NCBI GenBank assembly: GCA_013423325.1
Contig: BLJB01000014.1
Coordinates: 62,001-126,000 of the forward strand
DNA: 64,000 nucleotides
Direction of reading: 5' to 3'
DNA from: Usnea hakonensis
Taxonomy: Eukaryota > Ascomycota > Lecanoromycetes > Lecanorales > Parmeliaceae
In this document: piece after piece, positions 12,060 to 22,705 of the stretch
How positions within the stretch are numbered: position 1 is the first letter of the stretch
How the letters are laid out: each line of letters starts with the position of its first letter
Notes under the pieces: generated by a model
Told to the model about the DNA's origin: nothing
What the model saw: the letters and a program-made list of their open reading frames with translations, nothing else
Database searches by the model: none
Made by a program: the position numbers and the translations under genes

Positions 12060-12478
12060 TTGGGGGACGGGGGAGAGGGAGATGTAGGCGGGTTAGAGGG
12101 GTGATTAGGTGTTTTTTTCTACTACGGCTGTGGCTATGTGCGCTGCCGTTTTCTTTTGCGCCGAAAGAAACAGCTACGGAGAGCGTGATATATATGCCCG
12201 AATTTATTCATATCAAAACAAAACACAGTCTTACTCTGCGATACACTCACGACCCTCCCACTCCATTTCACAAGCCTCATTCTCATCCCATCTTCCCTTC
12301 CTATTGTTGAGAAATGATTTTATAGATAGATTGATTGATTGATTGACTGATTGATTGAGTGGTCGGTCGATCAGAGAGAGAGAGGAAGAGTTGAGTGATA
12401 CGCTGGCATGTTTTGTTTGTTGGTATGTGATACACCGCGAAGGCTGGGACTGATTGTTTTGTTGGAGGGATGGGCGGT

Positions 12479-12516
<38 letters not shown>

Positions 12517-14373
12517 GAAGCTGCTGGTTGGGTTGGGCTAGGGTTGGGTTGGGTGGATGTGTTTTGGAGGGTAGAGGATATGTTGATGGGGGGGAGAGGG
12601 GGGGGGGAGTTGTTCTTCTCCTACTCCTCCTCCTCCTTTACCCTTTCTTTTAGATAGCCTCCTCCTACACGGAACCCTCTACAACGACACACTTCCCTGC
12701 GATCTTGCTACTAAGATATTGTCTCAGAAAGCGCGATTTAGATATCTTGTGTAGAGATAGGGAATAGTATCTATCTATACTAGAGGTTGGGTGTGAAGTT
12801 GGTGAGATGGATGAGATGTTTTCCTTGTTGACAGGGCTATGACACGACGAGTGTCGAAAAAATGACCAAGATGGGCTCGCCTGAGGTGCACGATGGATAG
12901 ATGTTGATCGCGAGATCAAAAGCTCTGCATATGTTGGGTTGAAGCTGCTACGAATGGCTGTCGATGATGTCTTGACTAGAGCATTCCTCGGTTGAGAAGA
13001 ATAGGTAGGAGTTTACCTATGGTGGCAGCGAAGTAGGAGATCGTGAAGCGAATGAAGATAGACAAGAGATGGAGTCTGAAAGGAAAAGTCAGGCTGTGTT
13101 CTTAAGGATAGAGATGTTGAGGGGATATCAAGTGGATATAGAGTGTTGTTGGAGAATGGGTTCAACTTGAAGATATCTATCTAATCTTACCATGGCAAAG
13201 CCAGAGCCTACATCTCCAAATCGATAGCCATGTTTCAATTTTGCGAGTGAGAATGGCAGATGGTGAGATGACTGTCGAGCTTGATATGATATGTTGTAAG
13301 AGGGAGGCGTTTATGGTTACCAAGAAAGGCTTCGGTCAAAGTTTCCCGTTATCTAAGGCTAAGCTAAGCGAATTCAACGGGCTGTTACTTTAGCGTGAGA
13401 CTAAAGCATGCAGCTAGTGGCTTGGCCGTTTTACTTTTCATCTGTCTTGCTTCTTGCTTCTTGCTTCTGTCTTACGTGCATGTGCGTCAGAGTCTATTCA
13501 TCATAAGCATCATAAGCATCATGCGAAAAGGGCATGATCTATTGTTTCATATCATGCTTATCCTTAGGTACGTACCTTGATGCATCTGAACAAAAGTAGG
13601 AGGCTACCATGTTGTAAACGGTAATTCTAAGTGGAGCGGTTCCAACACGAAGCTGCGGATAGATAGTTCACACCCAAGATCTGCAAACTCTTGGTCGAAT
13701 GTTTTCAATCGGTAAGAATCCATACGTCGTATAAAGAAGACACTAGAAATGATTCGTTATGATAGTGTCTCTTAGTGGCATCCTACCGCAAGTATTGCCC
13801 ACTTGATCGACAGGGTAGGATTACTAGTCCTGCAATCTTCTGCCGGCATGGTTTCAGATGGTACGTAATAATACGTTAGGTGGATGATAACGTTAAGAAA
13901 TAATAATAAGGCTGAGAGATCTAGAGTACGTGTAGTTTAGGTTGATGCAACGTTTCCTCGCAACTCATAACCGACGCTAAGGAAAGAAGGAGAAGGTGAA
14001 GGCTATGGTATCCTACTTTTGGACTAATAAGAGGCGGCAAAACGCAGATCTCATCGTATTTTGCTCCTTCAACCTTGACCATCTCCAAAAGAAAAAAAAA
14101 CAAGAAAACATTTCCATTGTGATTTGTTTCCTCATGTCTCTTTCCTGTCTTTTTTCCTTTTTCCGTACCTCTTGAAAATGTTGCAACGCGTTGAGCACAT
14201 CACTTCATAGTATACTATCGCCATTCCTGTGTACGACTACCAAACACTTCCTTCTTACGCTGTTGTTGTTCATTTTGAACCGCTGCACCATGGCCATCAG
14301 GCTGAATCATAATGCGCATCCCTACTAATATCTCTCTGTCTACCCCCACCATTGTCCACTCACTGTCAAAATC
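12060..14373. other. Long intergenic region with G run and TTGA repeat
   Basis: About 2.3 kb without a supportable gene. It holds a short GATT/TTGA microsatellite near 12320-12358, a 37-base G run at 12479-12515 followed by G-rich sequence to about 12610, and a CTTGCTT repeat near 13447-13467. Open frames across the G run are artefacts of composition. The last few hundred bases should contain the promoter of the glycosyltransferase gene at 14374. Confidence 0.6.
12479..12515 (+). repeat. Poly-G tract (37 G)
   Basis: An uninterrupted run of 37 G, inside a longer G-rich block that continues to about 12610. It lies in the 3' flank of the MYND gene. Runs of this length are error-prone in sequencing, so the exact length is uncertain. 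Confidence 0.95.
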
Positions 14374-15861
14374 ATGCTTTCGTCTCGCAGTCGCATTGTG
14401 ATTATTCTATTCCTCTCCTTCACTGCCAGCGCTCTCCTTGTGCGCTTTTATTTTTGGACGAGTCTGCCGCCACCCCATGAAAATATCCTTCCGGCAGCAA
14501 GTCAACAAAATGAACAGCAGGACCCATGTCGGCAAAGGCTGGGCCGTCTCAAACATCTGCATGTCAAGTTCCCTGTCAAATATGCTCGCCGCGATATCAA
14601 CGTCAGCTTTCGCGCAAAAGCGCAACGTCCTTCGCTCACTGAAATTGATCAACCATTGTTCTCAAAGATGCAAATCGTCGATCCAGAGAAAGATCCAATC
14701 TTAGAACATTGTATGCCACCCTTGTCATTAGAACTCCCTTCGTTCCCCAACAACGAGTCTGTCGATGCTTCCAATGTACTGTTCGGCATGTCTACAATGC
14801 TCAACCGCCTCGAAGATTCAATCCCATTCCTGGAGCGCTGGCTTGCGCACACTGATGCCCATCTTTTCGTCATTGTCGTCAACTCGGAAGAGGACCGCAA
14901 ACCGGACAAGAAGACCATGAAGGCGCTGCAATCACAGATGCGCGATCGAGGCATCCAAACTACGCTCGTGGAACCGCTGGACCAGAACGATGACATGGCA
15001 CACCGCTATTTTTCCCTGGTCAAGCTCTTGTACAGCAAACGTAGTGAGGCGACGGAGTGGATCGGGCTCGTCGACGACGACACCTTCTTCCCTTCCATGC
15101 ACTCGCTGCTCAACATGCTTGGCAACTATGACGCCAAACTCCCGCAATACGTCGGCGGCATCTCGGAAGAATGGTGGTCCATCGTCCTCTACGGCCTCAT
15201 GGCCTTTGGCGGCGCCGGCCTGTTCCTCTCCCTCCCAATGGCCGCCGTGATCGATTCTCAATACCACTCCTGCCAGCAACAGTCCGGCTCCAGCGCCGGC
15301 GATATGCGCATCGTCGAGTGTATCAATTGGCACAGCACCGTCAAACTGACCCCCATCCTCGACCTCCACCAGGTGGACATGGGCGGCGACCTTTCCGGCA
15401 TCTACGAGAGTGGCTGGAGACCGCTCTCGCTCCATCATTGGAAAGGGGAATGGTGGGATGACGGGAGGAAAGATCGTTATTTCCCCCTCCATGTCATGCA
15501 TCTCGTTGCCGATGTCTGCGGCGAGTGTTTCCTGCAGCGCTGGCGGTTTGGGGGGGATGCGGTGTTGAGTAATGGCTTTTCGATCGCGACGTATCCGAAG
15601 GGGATGAGCGGCGAGGTGCTGAGGAAACCGGAGCATACGTGGTTGGGGCCGAGACCGGTGGTGGATACGTTTAATCCGGGGTATGTCCATTCGATTGGGG
15701 AGATTCGGGAGCCGTTGAGGAAGGAGGAGGAGAAGGTTCAGTATTTGTTTCTGGATGCGGAGGTTGTGGGGGGGATGGTGAGGCAGTTTTATCTTCATAG
15801 GGGGGTGGGGGAGGATTTGGATACGTTGATTGAGTTGACTTGGAGTCGTGGAGGTCCGTGA
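14374..15861 (+). CDS. Fringe-like (GT31-type) glycosyltransferase, type II membrane protein
   Basis: Single-exon gene of 495 residues. Residues about 8-28 form one hydrophobic segment right after the basic MLSSRSR start, which fits a type II signal anchor, so the catalytic domain would face the Golgi lumen. The core matches fungal Fringe/DUF604-like transferases: LFGMSTMLNRLEDSIPFLERW, then VIVVNSEED, then the metal-binding triple aspartate in WIGLVDDDTFF (D234-D236), and YVGGISEEWW, then FGGAGLFLS (the G-G-A-G motif of the family). Later come the conserved TLHQVDMGGD-like stretch and SLHHWKGEWW. Donor and acceptor sugars cannot be told from sequence; fungal members are thought to modify glycoproteins or wall glycans. 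A 288-codon antisense frame over the same bases is a shadow. Confidence 0.88.
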   Translation: MLSSRSRIVIILFLSFTASALLVRFYFWTSLPPPHENILPAASQQNEQQDPCRQRLGRLKHLHVKFPVKYARRDINVSFRAKAQRPSLTEIDQPLFSKMQIVDPEKDPILEHCMPPLSLELPSFPNNESVDASNVLFGMSTMLNRLEDSIPFLERWLAHTDAHLFVIVVNSEEDRKPDKKTMKALQSQMRDRGIQTTLVEPLDQNDDMAHRYFSLVKLLYSKRSEATEWIGLVDDDTFFPSMHSLLNMLGNYDAKLPQYVGGISEEWWSIVLYGLMAFGGAGLFLSLPMAAVIDSQYHSCQQQSGSSAGDMRIVECINWHSTVKLTPILDLHQVDMGGDLSGIYESGWRPLSLHHWKGEWWDDGRKDRYFPLHVMHLVADVCGECFLQRWRFGGDAVLSNGFSIATYPKGMSGEVLRKPEHTWLGPRPVVDTFNPGYVHSIGEIREPLRKEEEKVQYLFLDAEVVGGMVRQFYLHRGVGEDLDTLIELTWSRGGP

Positions 15862-16208
15862 TGGATTTTATATATATCTGAATTAGACAATACATCCGTT
15901 CTCCCTCGGGGTATGCCGGTCATTTATTTCTCCTGAGCATCTTACCCGCCTAGGTAGCCTACCCCTTTCTCTTGTATATCTTATCTCGGCTTTTGCGTTT
16001 TTGCCTTTTTTTCCCTCTTTTTTTTTGTGATGCTTTTTTTCTTTTTCTGGTGTTAGGGGTTGGGGGAAGGGGGGGATTCCGTTTTTATTTTATTCTTTTT
16101 TGAAGAAGAAAGGATTTCTTTCTTTTCCCTTTTCTTTATAGGAAGAGGAGAGACGTAGAAAGAATTATTGGTCCTTTCCTGGGGAGATACAAGAGTTATA
16201 AAGACTCC

Positions 16209-16245
<37 letters not shown>

Positions 16246-16256
16246 GGGGGGGGTGG

Positions 16257-16258
16257 NN
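16257..16258. other. Assembly gap (NN)
   Basis: Two unknown bases between T/G runs. The sequence on the left (T run, G run, TGG) recurs on the right at about 16297-16312, suggesting that two contig ends of the same locus were joined without overlap being collapsed. Confidence 0.9.
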
Positions 16259-16488
16259 TTTTTCCTTTTTTTTTTTTTTTTTTTTTTTTGGTCTTTTTTT
16301 GGGGGGGGGTTGATGGGGATTTTGTTTACTGGGTGTGTGGTTGATTGGGAAAGGAAAGGAAAGGGGATTGGGGGGTTGGAGATGGGATTTTGTGTGAGGT
16401 GAGGAAGGAAGGAATGGGATGGTCTTGGGGTTTGATTCAATGGTTGATTTATTACAGATATAAAGTCTATAGCTGGATACATACATGC

Positions 16489-16524
<36 letters not shown>

Positions 16525-16537
16525 CTTTTTTTTTTTT

Positions 16538-16539
16538 NN
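16538..16539. other. Assembly gap (NN)
   Basis: Two unknown bases inside a 70-base T tract. The length of the tract is therefore unreliable. Confidence 0.9.
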
Positions 16540-16735
16540 TTTTTTTTTTTTTTTTTTTTTTTTGGTATTGTATCCATCACTTGTCCAGGACAAAGTGAGC
16601 AAGATAGCTAGCTACCTTACCTGCGACGCCGAGAAGCCGCTTGAGAATATATATGTTCTTAGAAGAACATGTCGATTAGTCTCCTAGATCCCTTATTAAC
16701 GGTTTGTATTATAGCGGTGTTGGTAGAAGAAGGAC

Positions 16736-18166
16736 TTACTCGCACTCTTCCCCGTCATCCTCTGCGGCAAGCCTGTACTGCTTCATCTGGCGCTGGTTGG
16801 CCTTTGTAGTCAGATCATAGTATTTGCCACCAATCCTCTTCCCATACATCGGTCCAGCAGGCCCCACTTTGACGGCTTGGGCTTCGGTATACGCTTTGAG
16901 CTAGAGACCCAGTCAGCAAAAGTCGCGTGCAGGTTTCGGCGTTGGAGCGAGGAGTCGTTACTTCCGTAGCCCAATTCCAGTGCGTCCATGATCGTTTCAC
17001 GCCGGCTTTGAGGCTCTCCACCGTAAGGTGACCAACCAAGTGTCTGCTCTCGTAGCTTTTCGCTGCATTCTGTAGAGCTTCGCGACGGACTTGCGTTTTC
17101 GGCTTTGTCGATTCGTCTTCATTGGATGTAGCATCAGCTTTGCTTGCGCGGATCTCGCTAATGACGCGTTCGATGCCGACCATGAGCGGTTTAATGCCGT
17201 GTGCGTCGGCTAGATCGAGCACTTTTGTGTTCCATCCGTCCTCGTTGGCCCTGCAAGTCTCTTCCATGTCATGCGCGAAGGTGAGAAAGTGGCCGAGTAC
17301 CAAGGCGACGTTTCGAATGTCCGAGTGCTGGGATTTGAAGAGACGCTCCTTGATGAGGATGTCGATGGTCGTCAGAAGGGCGGTGCCATAGAGCATCACA
17401 CGTTTCGCATTGCCCTCCGAGTCATCGATTCCTGAGGCGTGAGTTGAGTATGTGCAACAAGTGCGATGACCGAGCGACTCACCATGCCACTGGAAAAGGC
17501 CGTCTGGTATATTCAGGAACAGTGCCATGGCCTCTATGATTGACCAAATTGCCCAGATGTCCTTTGTCTTCTTTTTCACTTCCGTGTTGAACGCCAGGAA
17601 CTATTCAGGTCAATGCATGCGTCCGCTGCCGTAGCTGATACGTTTTGGACCTACCATATTCTCCATGACTTCGCACGTTCCGTAGCCATTCCAATCGCCG
17701 AAGATATGCATCCCGAAATTGTCTTGATCACGTTGGCATTGTTCTTGATCCCATTCCTTATGCAGCTCGAATCCTTTCTTCGTGACGGTCCATTCCATTG
17801 GATTCGTATCTGCGTATCGACCGCACACGCAGCTCTCGTCCAGCCCACACCGTCTGCCTCTTACTTGACATATACACAGCCATGTCTTTCCATCCGCATC
17901 TCCCGGGACCTTGGCTTTTTTATTTGTAGAGAGTATCTGTAGCTCAGAGGAAGATAATTCTGTAGTGCAGGATGCCTAATTTAGGTTGTCAGCTTGTGTC
18001 AGTGTATGCGTGGCAGAGTACTTGCAGCAAGATGGTTTTCTTCAGCTATCGCCTTAGGCGCGTCGTTTTCTTTGGACCGCCCTTTTGCATTGGATACCTT
18101 CTTTGGTGCAGGCTGAGCTTCAGCGTTGGGGTCGGCCTCAGCCAATACTCGCTTCGAGCGTGCCAT
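16736..18166 (-). CDS. Uncharacterised fungal protein with CxC motif, five exons
   Basis: Exons 18166-18022, 17959-17655, 17600-17483, 17431-16962 and 16900-16736 give 400 residues; lengths sum to 1203 bases with every junction in phase. The N-terminus is basic and low-complexity (MARSKRVLAEAD, AQPAPKKV). Residues about 75-110 hold a compact cysteine cluster, WLCICQVRGRRC followed by LDESCVCGRYADTNP, which resembles a small zinc-binding knuckle. It is followed by KKGFELHKEWDQEQ, NFGMHIFGDWNGYG and EVMENM. The central part is helical and hydrophobic (DIWAIWSIIEAMALFLNIPD, RNVALVLGHFLTFAHDMEE) but has no clear membrane span. I recall similar uncharacterised proteins in many filamentous ascomycetes but know no function. 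It converges with the glycosyltransferase gene. Confidence 0.75.
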
Positions 18167-18412
18167 TAAGTACAATGCGCGACGCCCTTCGTAATGAGTA
18201 ATGAGGGAAAATGCGTGGATCAGGTCGATCATGCAAATAAATAAACACGAAGTCGATTCGGCAAGACGCGCGACGTCATTTCAAGCGCCAAGACACGAGA
18301 TTAAGTCTTGGCGTGCATGTCTGTGCAGAGCAAACGTTACTTCATCACAAAAGATACAACAGTTTTATTTTATATATATTTACAAACAGATGATTTTTTC
18401 ATATCCACTATT

Positions 18413-18507
18413 GGTGGTGTGGTGTAATGGTAGCACGTAACGTTGTGGTCAGGTCAACTGTGCACAGCAAGCCCGTTCCGATCCCGGTTCGATTCCGGGC
18501 ACCGCCA
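18413..18507 (+). tRNA. tRNA-His (anticodon GTG) with intron
   Basis: Cloverleaf by eye: acceptor stem GGTGGTG pairs with CACCGCC (one G-T), D-arm GTGT/GCAC with loop AATGGTA, anticodon stem AACG/CGTT with loop TTGTGG..., and a T-arm CCCGG-TTCGATT-CCGGG. The anticodon GTG follows the invariant T33. An intron of about 24 bases starts one base after the anticodon (after G37), the canonical position. The pair at the base of the anticodon stem (27-43) is T-C, so the stem has four good pairs. A T-rich run about 50 bases downstream can serve as a Pol III terminator. The discriminator base would be A507. Confidence 0.85.
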
Positions 18508-20268
18508 AAATCGGAGAACTCAATAAGCTGGTTCAAGTCCAGTGTCGAGGGTGATTCTTTTTTTCTTTTCCTTTGTCTTTTTGCTCATCTCCCTTCATAG
18601 TTTTTGGGTTAAAAAGAGACGGGGAATCAATGATGGTACTATCTATGTGCTGAATCATTCGATGGTGGACACGCAAGTGAGCTTAGATGATGGGGTCTCG
18701 ACACATTGAAGAAATTTTCAGCTACAAACGTCCGACATTCTTCACCACATCCTTGCATCCCTCCAACCCCCTTTTATCAAGGATGCAATTGTTGCATGGG
18801 TTCCGTGTACATATCTCGTGATAGCAGCAACCACTTACCTCAAATCCAATTTGTAATTAAAAGTACAGTCGCTGTATTCGTACACCCTTTTTCAACAGAA
18901 ACTATTTGCACCACCAGGACCACACACCATGACCGCACACCATCTACTGCGTCAGCTCTCGCAGCTACTTGCCCCTTTGCACGGCACCCAGGTGGCAGAT
19001 CTTCAGATTCCAATCAATTCCTTACTAATAAGTCACGAGGACGCTTAATTTCAACATGAGAATCCGAAAAAATGCCATGCAGCTGCAGCCTTGAGCAATC
19101 AATAGTAGGATAGCGCAGCCTGATAATCCTTCGGTATGTCCTCTCTTAGTCCGTCGGGTATCCTAGTAAGCAGTCCGTCGAGCTTCTAGTCTGGAATCTG
19201 AGGCTCATCTCAACTAAAGCCTAGCTCCCATTCGATATCCTAAAGAGGGGCAGTGCATGCCACAGGTGTTCGCTGCGAATATGTCAAGTCCTACTTATTT
19301 TAACTGTATCAATCCGAGTGTACACATCCCAACGTTCACGGGTAGTCCTGCCTCCCACGAAAAAATGCGCGCACTGAGGATCTCAAGGGTCAGGAGACGA
19401 TGAAGTGAATAGACCTCGCTGACGCATGACAATCAGATAGATAGGTTTGGTAGTACCACCTGCAGGGTCCCGATGGCACGCCCATGTTTCAGGAAAATCT
19501 CGTCGATCAAGTGTCAGCTCTGAAAATTTCGCCTTATCAGCCAGCAAGGAGAAAGCCACTAACATGGACAGTCCTGCATGTCAGACTGTTTCAGCGGCTT
19601 CCTAAAGTCACCTTTTCCAACTTCTCCTGGTGAGCGTGCTGAGCAGACGCCCGATATCACCCAATGTGTGCGGCAAGATGTTTAGCCAGCTGAGAATGAG
19701 TAGCTCCCGGGGGGTCGCAATACTCCCTCGTATCAATTCTAGCACCTGGACCTCGATGGTCATCAAGGAAGAGCACAGACTGTAATTGATATTTTGGATT
19801 TAGTAGCCTGGCCCTCGGGTGTCGTTCAGGGGCGGCTCGTATAGGTTCAAAGCTTGGAAATGATGATGTGCACGCTGGGAGCCAGACCCTGGAACCTTGC
19901 GCAATTGCATTCAATAGAAATGCACCACTCGAAAGATGCAAATTTATCCAGATATAGGAATATTCTCCGGGAAAGAAGCTTGGCTCTCTACAAGATTCAC
20001 TTGATGTAACATTGTCTACTCCCATGTCTCGAAAATCCTGGCGTTTGATCATCCTACGAAATATTGCCAACCTTTTCAGACTCGAATGTTTTCATCAGTT
20101 GGCGGTCTCCATCAGGTCGAGAAAGCCGTGGTAGACCGCCATTTAGATGCGATGGTTCCGAAGTGAAGGGCCAAGACAAATAGAGATATATACATTTATA
20201 CACTTCGATCCATGGTATTTATGAATGTCTCCTCCTCTTAAAAATCATTTCTTTTACCAAGAATAACT
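18508..20268. other. Intergenic, no firm gene
   Basis: About 1.8 kb between the tRNA and the 3' end of the Gnt1-like gene. A 137-codon minus-strand frame (20070-19657) is the best candidate but has no recognised motif; other frames are shorter. The rest shows no repeats or homology that I can see. Confidence 0.45.
19657..20070 (-). CDS. Possible hypothetical ORF
   Basis: Open frame of 137 codons beginning MAIFRRMIKRQDFRDMG and containing SFFPGEYSYIWINLHLSSGA. No family is recognised, and no convincing splice joins extend it. It may be chance; it is listed because it is the longest frame in a 1.7 kb gap. Confidence 0.2.
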   Translation of the reverse strand: MAIFRRMIKRQDFRDMGVDNVTSSESCREPSFFPGEYSYIWINLHLSSGAFLLNAIAQGSRVWLPACTSSFPSFEPIRAAPERHPRARLLNPKYQLQSVLFLDDHRGPGARIDTREYCDPPGATHSQLAKHLAAHIG

Positions 20269-21589
20269 TCATACATCAAGGTCGCAGATCTCCTGACACT
20301 GTATTAGCCGGTGCCTTTACGAAGCTTGAGTATTCCAGAGACTCACTTTCCTCCTACGCCGAAATTCTGTATAGAGTCCCATCCAAATCTCTTGATCTCG
20401 ACAGTTCTCTGTTTGGTTGGTCACTGATGGATGCTTGCAAGATGGTTTGCTCTGGTCGACTGCTCCTGGACTAGCTAGCCAAGGCTACATAACAGTGAGT
20501 GGTCAAACGTTCGAGAAGGAGGGACCTTTGCAGACCTTCGGCAAAGGCCAATCAGAAAAGTGTACAAATTTTGTCTCCTTCAATACCGCATCTGGGTCCC
20601 ATTCTTGCTGACTGTCTTGCAGATACTTCTGGTGGTCATCTGCTCTGAACTCGCCGGTCAAGAGATCGTAACGTCGATGAGGTAAGATCATCGCAGAGTC
20701 ATGGTACAGGGTGTTTAAAATGTCCATATCATAGTCACCGCCCCCAGCATTCTGTGTGGCATTCATGACGCGATCAAATTCATACTCTGAAGGATGTAAG
20801 AGGAGCAGTTGGGAACTAAGGACCCGGCCCTCGAAACCCAGCCAGTAGGCTCGTGGCATTGCTACCCATGCGGGCTCCAGCAAGAACAATTCGTCCATGG
20901 ACTGAAGGACCGTCGAGTCCGAGTCAAGGTGAAGGATCCGCTGATAGTTCGTCTGGTTGAAAGCGAGGAGCTTTGTGTAGCTCTCAGCCCAGGTCGCTGC
21001 TTCTAAAATTAGCATTTGCCTGTGAACCTTGCCCTCACCGTCGCGTACGATCGTTACTTGTCCTCCGCTGGACTTCTATAGGATCCAAAATGACCCTGTA
21101 CTCATCTCGCGCTTTTCTCAGGAGCCGTGCTTCTGTACTATCATCTTCGACGGAAAACCCTGAAGGGTACATCATCAACCGATCCGGCCTACAACCAAGA
21201 CGGTGCAGGCTCTCAAAGAGCATGACCGAGTTGCAAAGATAAGGTAGGTTCGTGACGTATTGGACGTAAGCGAACTGTGACCAGTCGATGCTTTCCCAAG
21301 TCTTGCGGTCCGAATCTTTGTGTTCGCTTGAATCTTGGAGTGCAGGCCAGCGGACTGGTCTAATGGAATGAGGTCGTGGTTCACTTGGTAAGAATTTCCG
21401 CGCAAGCAATAGGAGCAGCCCGAAAAAGATGATGGCGCCCAGTCCCGCAATGTAGAAGCGTTTGGACTGAACCATTTTCTCATGCTCCACTAGAGAGTCG
21501 CGCGAGACTTGAAGAGCATGAAAGAAGCGGGAACTGCACCCACCGTGAATAGGAGATGGGGAGTAGAACGGAGACTGTGAGCTTTCCAT
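20269..21589 (-). CDS. Gnt1-type sugar transferase (GlcNAc transferase-like), type II membrane protein
   Basis: Four exons: 21589-21058, 21002-20536, 20484-20347 and 20292-20269, giving 386 residues in consistent phase. A hydrophobic segment at about residues 46-63 (AGLGAIIFFGLLLLLARKF) after a basic stretch makes it a type II Golgi membrane protein. The catalytic domain shows the GT8-like features of Gnt1: AYVQYVTNLPYLCNSVMLFE, PIEVQRRT joined by splicing to KAATWAESYTKLLAFNQT, then the DxD-bearing LHLDSDSTVLQSMDELF and VAMPRAYWL. It ends HFSDWPLPKPW... MGLYTEFRRRRKEICDLDV, as usual. Family members of this kind transfer N-acetylglucosamine to N-glycans in the Golgi of yeasts. The first intron (21057-21003) is confirmed by the restored conserved block. 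The start could also be the internal Met just before the membrane anchor. Decayed copies of parts of this gene lie at 25.2-25.7 and 27.6 kb. Confidence 0.88.
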
Positions 21590-22705
21590 GGTATCTCATG
21601 TGCAGTAAGGCTGTCAAAATTCCACACATTCCGCAAGGCAAATCCTACGAGGGGCGCAGATGCCTGAATTCTTTACTATTTACCAACCGAATGGTGGTCG
21701 TTTTGATAGTTCGCTGCATATTTAGCAATATCCGGCCAGCTCAATTTTACCCCTCAGTGGATGATCTTCCTGCATAGCCTATTGGCTCCCAAGTGGCAGA
21801 GCGGGCATGCGGAGTCATGTTCATGACAATCTGATAGGTTAGCGGGATATTTCGGGCGGGTAGGAGTACTACATTCGGAGTAGCTGCTTCTTATCTCTCA
21901 AATTTCCGACGTTCTCATCATTTGCCATGCATTGAGCTGAATTTGTGCGACCTTTCGCTAAGCACGAAACTGTCCGAGAATGACACCCGCCGTTTGATCT
22001 GCGTTTTTCTACAAGGCTTTTGGTCCGAGCGCTTGGTCTATTGCGGAATGTATTGAATTAAGCCGCATAGAGCGAAGTCTGCCTAACATAAGGAAGAATT
22101 GAGGCTACGGTTCGATTAGTATCTTAATATTATTTGCGGAAGCTTCAACAAAGGCCTGCCGTTACATATGGTTGGCCGAGTACCTGTTTAAAGAGACTGA
22201 CAAAGGTCTCAGCAGTAGGGTCTCCAAAATCCGAATAATCGGCTTGAAAGAGCAGAAGATAGCCTTCTGCCCCAGATTCAGTAATCAATCATTGAAGGCT
22301 GGCTATGCCATCTTGTGCTTTGGCTAGTCAGGCCATGAATTAGCGATTCATCATTCATCGGCTGTGCATACGGTCAAAATGCAGCAACTCGCAGATTATA
22401 TGGTTGCGTGGGCTGCTTTCGGACATGAGAGGAGTTCTGCGTGCATCCTCCGTCTCCTTTTCGACACAGCACACGGGGTTGTTAGGCCTCGTCATCTCCT
22501 GTCTTGGCAAAGCTGGTATTAAGCCTTGCGGATTTTACCTCGACTAATGCCCCATGACCTGAGTGGCCTGCGAAGGTGTGGTACAGTGTGCGATATTACT
22601 GCCTCACTGACTCATTTGTCTTTGAAGACCCCCGGCTTTGTAAACCTATTCGAGATCTCCTTTACTTTCATCCTCTCTCTCGACCCTCAACATACTCTAC
22701 AGGAC
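21590..22705. promoter_or_regulatory. Divergent intergenic region (shared upstream region)
   Basis: About 1.1 kb separates the starts of the Gnt1-like gene (minus) and the protease-like gene (plus), so both promoters must lie here. I cannot point to specific transcription-factor sites. The frame that extends the protease-like gene upstream to 22526 is probably 5' leader, since it precedes a good signal peptide. Confidence 0.4.

Larger units (their letters stand above)
15862..16735. other. Intergenic, T-rich, with two 2-base assembly gaps
   Basis: Three-prime flanks of two converging genes. It contains T/G homopolymer tracts at 16212-16244, 16267-16289 and 16492-16563. Unknown bases (NN) occur at 16257-16258 and 16538-16539, both inside homopolymers. 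No gene is supported; the open frames reading poly-Lys or poly-Phe are artefacts. Confidence 0.8.

Noticed and set aside
12300..12360. Possible telomere-like repeat
   Set aside because: GATT/TTGA units, not TTAGGG, and short; an ordinary microsatellite.
14932..15798. 288-codon minus-strand open frame
   Set aside because: Lies fully antisense to the glycosyltransferase gene, is His/Pro/Arg-rich, and has no motif; a codon-bias shadow.
16165..16611. Open frames through T and A runs on both strands
   Set aside because: Poly-Lys or poly-Phe peptides crossing unknown bases; composition artefacts.
21003..21057. Apparent frame break in the Gnt1 gene
   Set aside because: Explained by a 55-base intron with a CTAATTTTAG end; splicing restores the conserved TWAESYTKLL block.
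22526..22705. Upstream extension of the protease-like protein
   Set aside because: In frame, but it would bury the signal peptide; the Met at 22706 gives a standard secreted start.
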